Shown here in pieces: positions 61,014 through 64,000 of a stretch of DNA of 64,000 nt. The DNA is from Microcyclospora pomicola (lineage: Eukaryota; Ascomycota; Dothideomycetes; Capnodiales), in NCBI GenBank assembly GCA_002786065.1, contig NHNY01000027.1, positions 124,001-188,000 of the forward strand, given 5' to 3'. Positions within the stretch are counted from its first letter, which is position 1; each line of letters starts with the position of its first letter. Under the pieces are notes generated by a model. It worked only from the letters and a program-made list of their open reading frames with translations, did no database searches and was not told the DNA's origin. The translations under genes and the position numbers were made by a program.

Positions 61014-62657
61014 ATGTCGACCATGTCGCCAACCGTTCTCGGAGACCACGCGAACCCCTTCGCAGACCCGGCTGGTCCGGACGTCTCCCCAGCGCAGCTG
61101 GAGGCCCTGACTGATGTTGTCTTGACCGTGGACCGGAATGCGACCCTGACGCTCGGAACCGACTCACTAATCGTGCTCGACGAAAGTCTACGGCATCGCA
61201 GAGCAGTGCGGAACGCATGCGGCTTGTTACCTTCCCTGTCGAAGACCACGCGGGCGATCTCGTTCTACAACATCCTCTGGGCGGAATTCGAGGCGGCGGA
61301 AGTCGTCATCAGATATGCGCAGGCGACGAACAAGAACAAGTGCCGAGCAGCGAGCGTTCAGTACACCGTTACGGACAAGACTCAGTATGCGCATGCGCAG
61401 GCATGGGTGGAGGCGTTGATGGATCGGGCATATCCGCTTAATACAAAAAGGAGCAAGAGGATCAAGGTGCTGATCAACCCGTTCGGTGGGCAGGGGTATG
61501 CGCAGCAGATCTGGTCAAAGGACGTGGAGCCCATCTTCGCCGCGGCGCAATGCAGGGTGGATGTGGAAAAGACGGCATACAGGGGTCATGCTACCGAGAT
61601 CGCAGAGAGGATGGATGTTGATGCGGTGGACGTGGTCGCGTGCGCGAGTGGTGACGGGCTACCGCACGAGGTCTTCAATGGTCTGGCGAAACAACGGAGT
61701 CCGAGGCGAGCGCTGAGGAAGGTTGCGGTGACGCAGATTCCGTGCGGATCCGGCAATGCGCTGAGCTTGAACGTGAACGGTACAGATTCGGCATCACTGG
61801 CTGCAGTAGCGATCGTAAAGGGTGTCCGGTCACCGTTGGATCTCGTGGCCATCACTCAGGGGACGAACAGGTACTACAGCTTCCTCTCGCAGGCAGTTGG
61901 GATCATTGCGGAGACCGATCTGGGCACCGAGTCATTACGTTGGATGGGTTCTCTGCGTTTCACCTGGGGAATACTGGTGCGGTTGTTTGGTCAAACAGTC
62001 TACCCTGCAGAAGTGTCGGTCATGCTGGAAAATGACAATAAGCGCGAGATTCGAGACGCCTACCGACACACCGTACAGGAACACCAGGTGGCATTAGCAA
62101 AAGGTCTTAACCAAGAACACTCGCCCGAAGAGTTTGCGGCAGGAGAGGAGGAGAGCATTCCAGACCTGAAATATGGCTCTGTCGTGGATCCTCTTCCGAG
62201 CTCTTTCCAGACTGAAGACATGCCTCACCTCGGCAACTTTTACGTGGGCAACATGGTCTGGATGTCGCCAGACACGCCGTTCTTCACAACCGCCATGCCT
62301 TCCGATGGTCTGATGGACATGATCAGCATTAGCGGGCTCATCTCACGCCTGTCCGCGCTGAAAATGCTAACGACGATCGAGCAGGGCACGATCATCAATA
62401 ATTCCGACGTCGTGTACCGCAAGGTCGCTGCATACCGTATCACACCGCGTAACGCGCCCCCTCCAACACAGCGACAACTCCGCACAAGGTTCGTCCGCTG
62501 GCTCGCCGGTGCCTCGGAGCAGAAGGAAGGCTTGATTGCCATTGATGGCGAAAGAGTTCCATTCGAAGCCTTTCAGGCGGAAGTCGTGCCAAGTCTTGGC
62601 ACGACGCTGAGTCGGCATCTGGGGTTGTACGAGTTCGAGCCGCCGAAAAACCTATGA
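61014..62657 (+). CDS. Sphingoid long-chain base kinase (sphingosine kinase, LCB4/LCB5-like)
   Basis: Lipid kinase phosphorylating sphingoid bases such as phytosphingosine at C1, in sphingolipid turnover and stress signalling; probably membrane-associated. Single exon, 547 residues. The DAGK catalytic domain starts near residue 150 with the conserved VLINPFGGQGYA (C1), then VVACASGDGLPHEVFNGL (C2, about 207-224) and QIPCGSGNALSLNV (C3, about 240). The more distant C4/C5 parts include NFYVGNMVWMSPDTPFF and SDGLMDMISI, and the last active-site motif LIAIDGERVPFEAFQAEV (about 507). The N-terminal about 140 residues match the family's extra domain (ISFYNILWAEFEAAEVVIRY). The D in SGDG is the expected catalytic aspartate, and it is kept. 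Identification is firm; the closest yeast paralogue (LCB4 or LCB5) cannot be told. Confidence 0.93.
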   Translation: MSTMSPTVLGDHANPFADPAGPDVSPAQLEALTDVVLTVDRNATLTLGTDSLIVLDESLRHRRAVRNACGLLPSLSKTTRAISFYNILWAEFEAAEVVIRYAQATNKNKCRAASVQYTVTDKTQYAHAQAWVEALMDRAYPLNTKRSKRIKVLINPFGGQGYAQQIWSKDVEPIFAAAQCRVDVEKTAYRGHATEIAERMDVDAVDVVACASGDGLPHEVFNGLAKQRSPRRALRKVAVTQIPCGSGNALSLNVNGTDSASLAAVAIVKGVRSPLDLVAITQGTNRYYSFLSQAVGIIAETDLGTESLRWMGSLRFTWGILVRLFGQTVYPAEVSVMLENDNKREIRDAYRHTVQEHQVALAKGLNQEHSPEEFAAGEEESIPDLKYGSVVDPLPSSFQTEDMPHLGNFYVGNMVWMSPDTPFFTTAMPSDGLMDMISISGLISRLSALKMLTTIEQGTIINNSDVVYRKVAAYRITPRNAPPPTQRQLRTRFVRWLAGASEQKEGLIAIDGERVPFEAFQAEVVPSLGTTLSRHLGLYEFEPPKNL

Positions 62658-63647
62658 TCCTACACCTACGATTATGATCGGACACTACCGATAACTCGAG
62701 CATTTGCCGGGAGGCGATGTCTCTTGATGCCACAACATACCAGATCCTGTCTGTGGCCACAGGCCCTACTCCCGAGCGAGGCGCTCCAAAGCTCTGAAAA
62801 AGCTCATCATCCTCCCGCTGATCTGAACAGCCAGACAGAACAAGCGGCTTTCTACGCGCGCTTTTTCCTGCGAAGGCCTTGCGAGAGCATGAGTGGTTCT
62901 ACTTCAAAGCGCAGCAAAATAGACCAACGAGCACTCAGGTGTCAAACGCCAAGCGCTGGGCGAGATCTGACGGGAGATGGGAGGAGTGGATCGGACAGGG
63001 AAGCTGTCGACGCAGCGACTCCATCCCTCATCTCTACGGCCAAGTGAGCGGAGTTTCTTGAATCTCACGTCTTCCTCCGCACAGCATGGCGTTTTCTGCG
63101 GTCTTTCATCATTACTATATATCACCGAGGCGAAGCCTTTGCTTGTTACCGCGATGTGGCCATCGTCACTTATGTACATAGTTCAGGTCAGGTCAGACAG
63201 GTCAGGGAGGGAGAATGAGCTTGGGGGAAAAGTCTGAGTTTTGTATACATACCTTACTGCTCATCACCAACACTCACTAACAGTTTCCACGCTGCAACGA
63301 TCGACTTTACTTGAAGTAGTCGGGTTTCTGGGTGGCGGGACAGCTTGTGCTTGTTGAGATCATACCTAAGGTACCTTGTCTACCTTACCTACTTCACTTG
63401 GGACGTTGTGGAGACCGACAAGGTTGCACGAGGATGAGGGAAAATGTTCTCCTCAACATTGTATATTCTTACATACATAAATTACATGTCATGAATATTA
63501 ATACATCCGATCCTCATCAAGCCAGAATCGAATGAGCAATGAAGGTCACAATTCCTCAATCATGACTGAAGCGTGCCGCACCGTCACCTGAGTCGATACA
63601 ATGCGACTGGACCAGACGACGTTGATGACGAACTTGCTTGCGTTGTC
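62658..63647. other. Convergent intergenic stretch near the window end
   Basis: About 1 kb. A short GGTCA-type tandem (CAGGTCAGGTCAGACAGGTCAGG) lies at about 63184-63207. Frames here look accidental. It holds 3' flanks of the kinase gene and of the partial gene at the edge. Confidence 0.45.
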
Positions 63648-63941
63648 CTACTTGCTGCGCCGCGGCGGTTGTTGAGAGGACGGTGTGCGCGTTTCACCAT
63701 GCTGTGGGGCGGATGTGCTCCGCGAAAGTTCTGTAGCGCCGAGTGACGGTTCGTGCTGAGCCGCGTCATCGAGCATCGGCGGCATGAAGTTCAGCATACC
63801 GACCGGATGTCGAGCCGGCTTGGTGAGAAACGTGTGTAGATTGCCATAGAAGGTGGCGGCTGTGTGATGGTTGTATTGTCCTTGTTGCGGATGTTGGATG
63901 TCGGAGCGGCGTGGACCGGAAGTCCGTAGAGGGCCCTGCCG
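63648..63941 (-). CDS. Last exon of an unidentified gene running off the window
   Basis: Minus-strand open block of 97 codons ending with a stop at 63648-63650. Its upstream edge is marked by an acceptor-like ATCTATAG, after which the frame has a stop; so this is best read as a terminal exon. The peptide includes QHPQQGQYNHHTAATFYG, then HTFLTKPARHPVGMLNF, then MPPMLDDAAQHEPSLGATEL, and a Ser/Pro/Arg-rich tail. Composition (Gln-, His- and Pro-rich) is common in fungal regulatory proteins, but I recognise no family. The rest of the gene should lie beyond 64000. Moderate doubt remains whether it is coding at all. Confidence 0.4.
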   Translation of the reverse strand, partial: RQGPLRTSGPRRSDIQHPQQGQYNHHTAATFYGNLHTFLTKPARHPVGMLNFMPPMLDDAAQHEPSLGATELSRSTSAPQHGETRTPSSQQPPRRSK

Positions 63942-64000
63942 CTATAGATTCCCGTGGCTAGCAGGGTTGATGTGTTGAGCTTCTTGTTTCAGAGGACATC

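Overview
This window looks like nuclear DNA of a filamentous ascomycete (Pezizomycotina). The evidence is compact genes with very short introns (48-97 bp, mostly GTRNGY donors and CTNAY-like branch points), a HET-domain gene, fungal zinc-finger/NB-ARC and DUF7580-type proteins, a Dap1-type heme protein and a fungal initiator tRNA. The gene families would suit a dothideomycete, but class is a guess. Gene models below were spliced by eye, and exon junctions are given where the reading frames close cleanly.

Layout. 0-6.1 kb: a DHA2-type MFS transporter (-), ribosomal protein uL1/RPL10A (-) and an auxin-efflux-carrier-like membrane protein (+) with a GC-AG last intron. 7.0-10.4 kb: one four-exon HET / helical / ankyrin gene (-). 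11-17.5 kb: metabolic genes, namely an unusually GC-rich haloacid-dehalogenase-like protein (+), gluconokinase (-), mitochondrial P5C dehydrogenase (-) and branched-chain dihydrolipoyl acyltransferase E2 (-). 18.0-22.7 kb: a head-to-head pair, a DUF7580-like protein (-) and a C2H2 zinc-finger NB-ARC-like STAND protein (+). 23.8-31.1 kb: a secreted protein, a membrane-anchored monothiol glutaredoxin, a Cup1-like LYR protein, a small acidic protein and the four-RRM ribosome-biogenesis factor Nop4.

31.1-34.0 kb is gene-poor and carries a 112-bp near-perfect palindrome and then a 69-residue Cys-rich micro-gene. 34.4-39.0 kb: a Dap1/MAPR heme protein, a secreted agmatinase and a Tpo1-like MFS transporter (all -). 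Agmatinase makes putrescine and the adjacent transporter belongs to a polyamine/drug exporter family, so they may be functionally linked. 41.7-47.3 kb: two tandem F-box-like paralogues, one intact and one decayed with a 53-bp tandem duplication, then an F-box-like/DUF7730-like gene with an in-frame TAG. 48.4-56.6 kb: meiotic MutS homologue MSH5 (-), ER membrane complex subunit EMC5 (-) and nucleoporin Nup120 (+). 57.1 kb: initiator tRNA-Met. 59-62.7 kb: a membrane-anchored disordered protein and a sphingoid long-chain base kinase (both +). The window ends inside the last exon or exons of an unidentified minus-strand gene.

Two loci bear on self/non-self recognition: the HET-ankyrin fusion, and the STAND/DUF7580 divergent pair. 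They are the best candidates for an under-described system. No intact transposon, retroelement or CRISPR array was seen.
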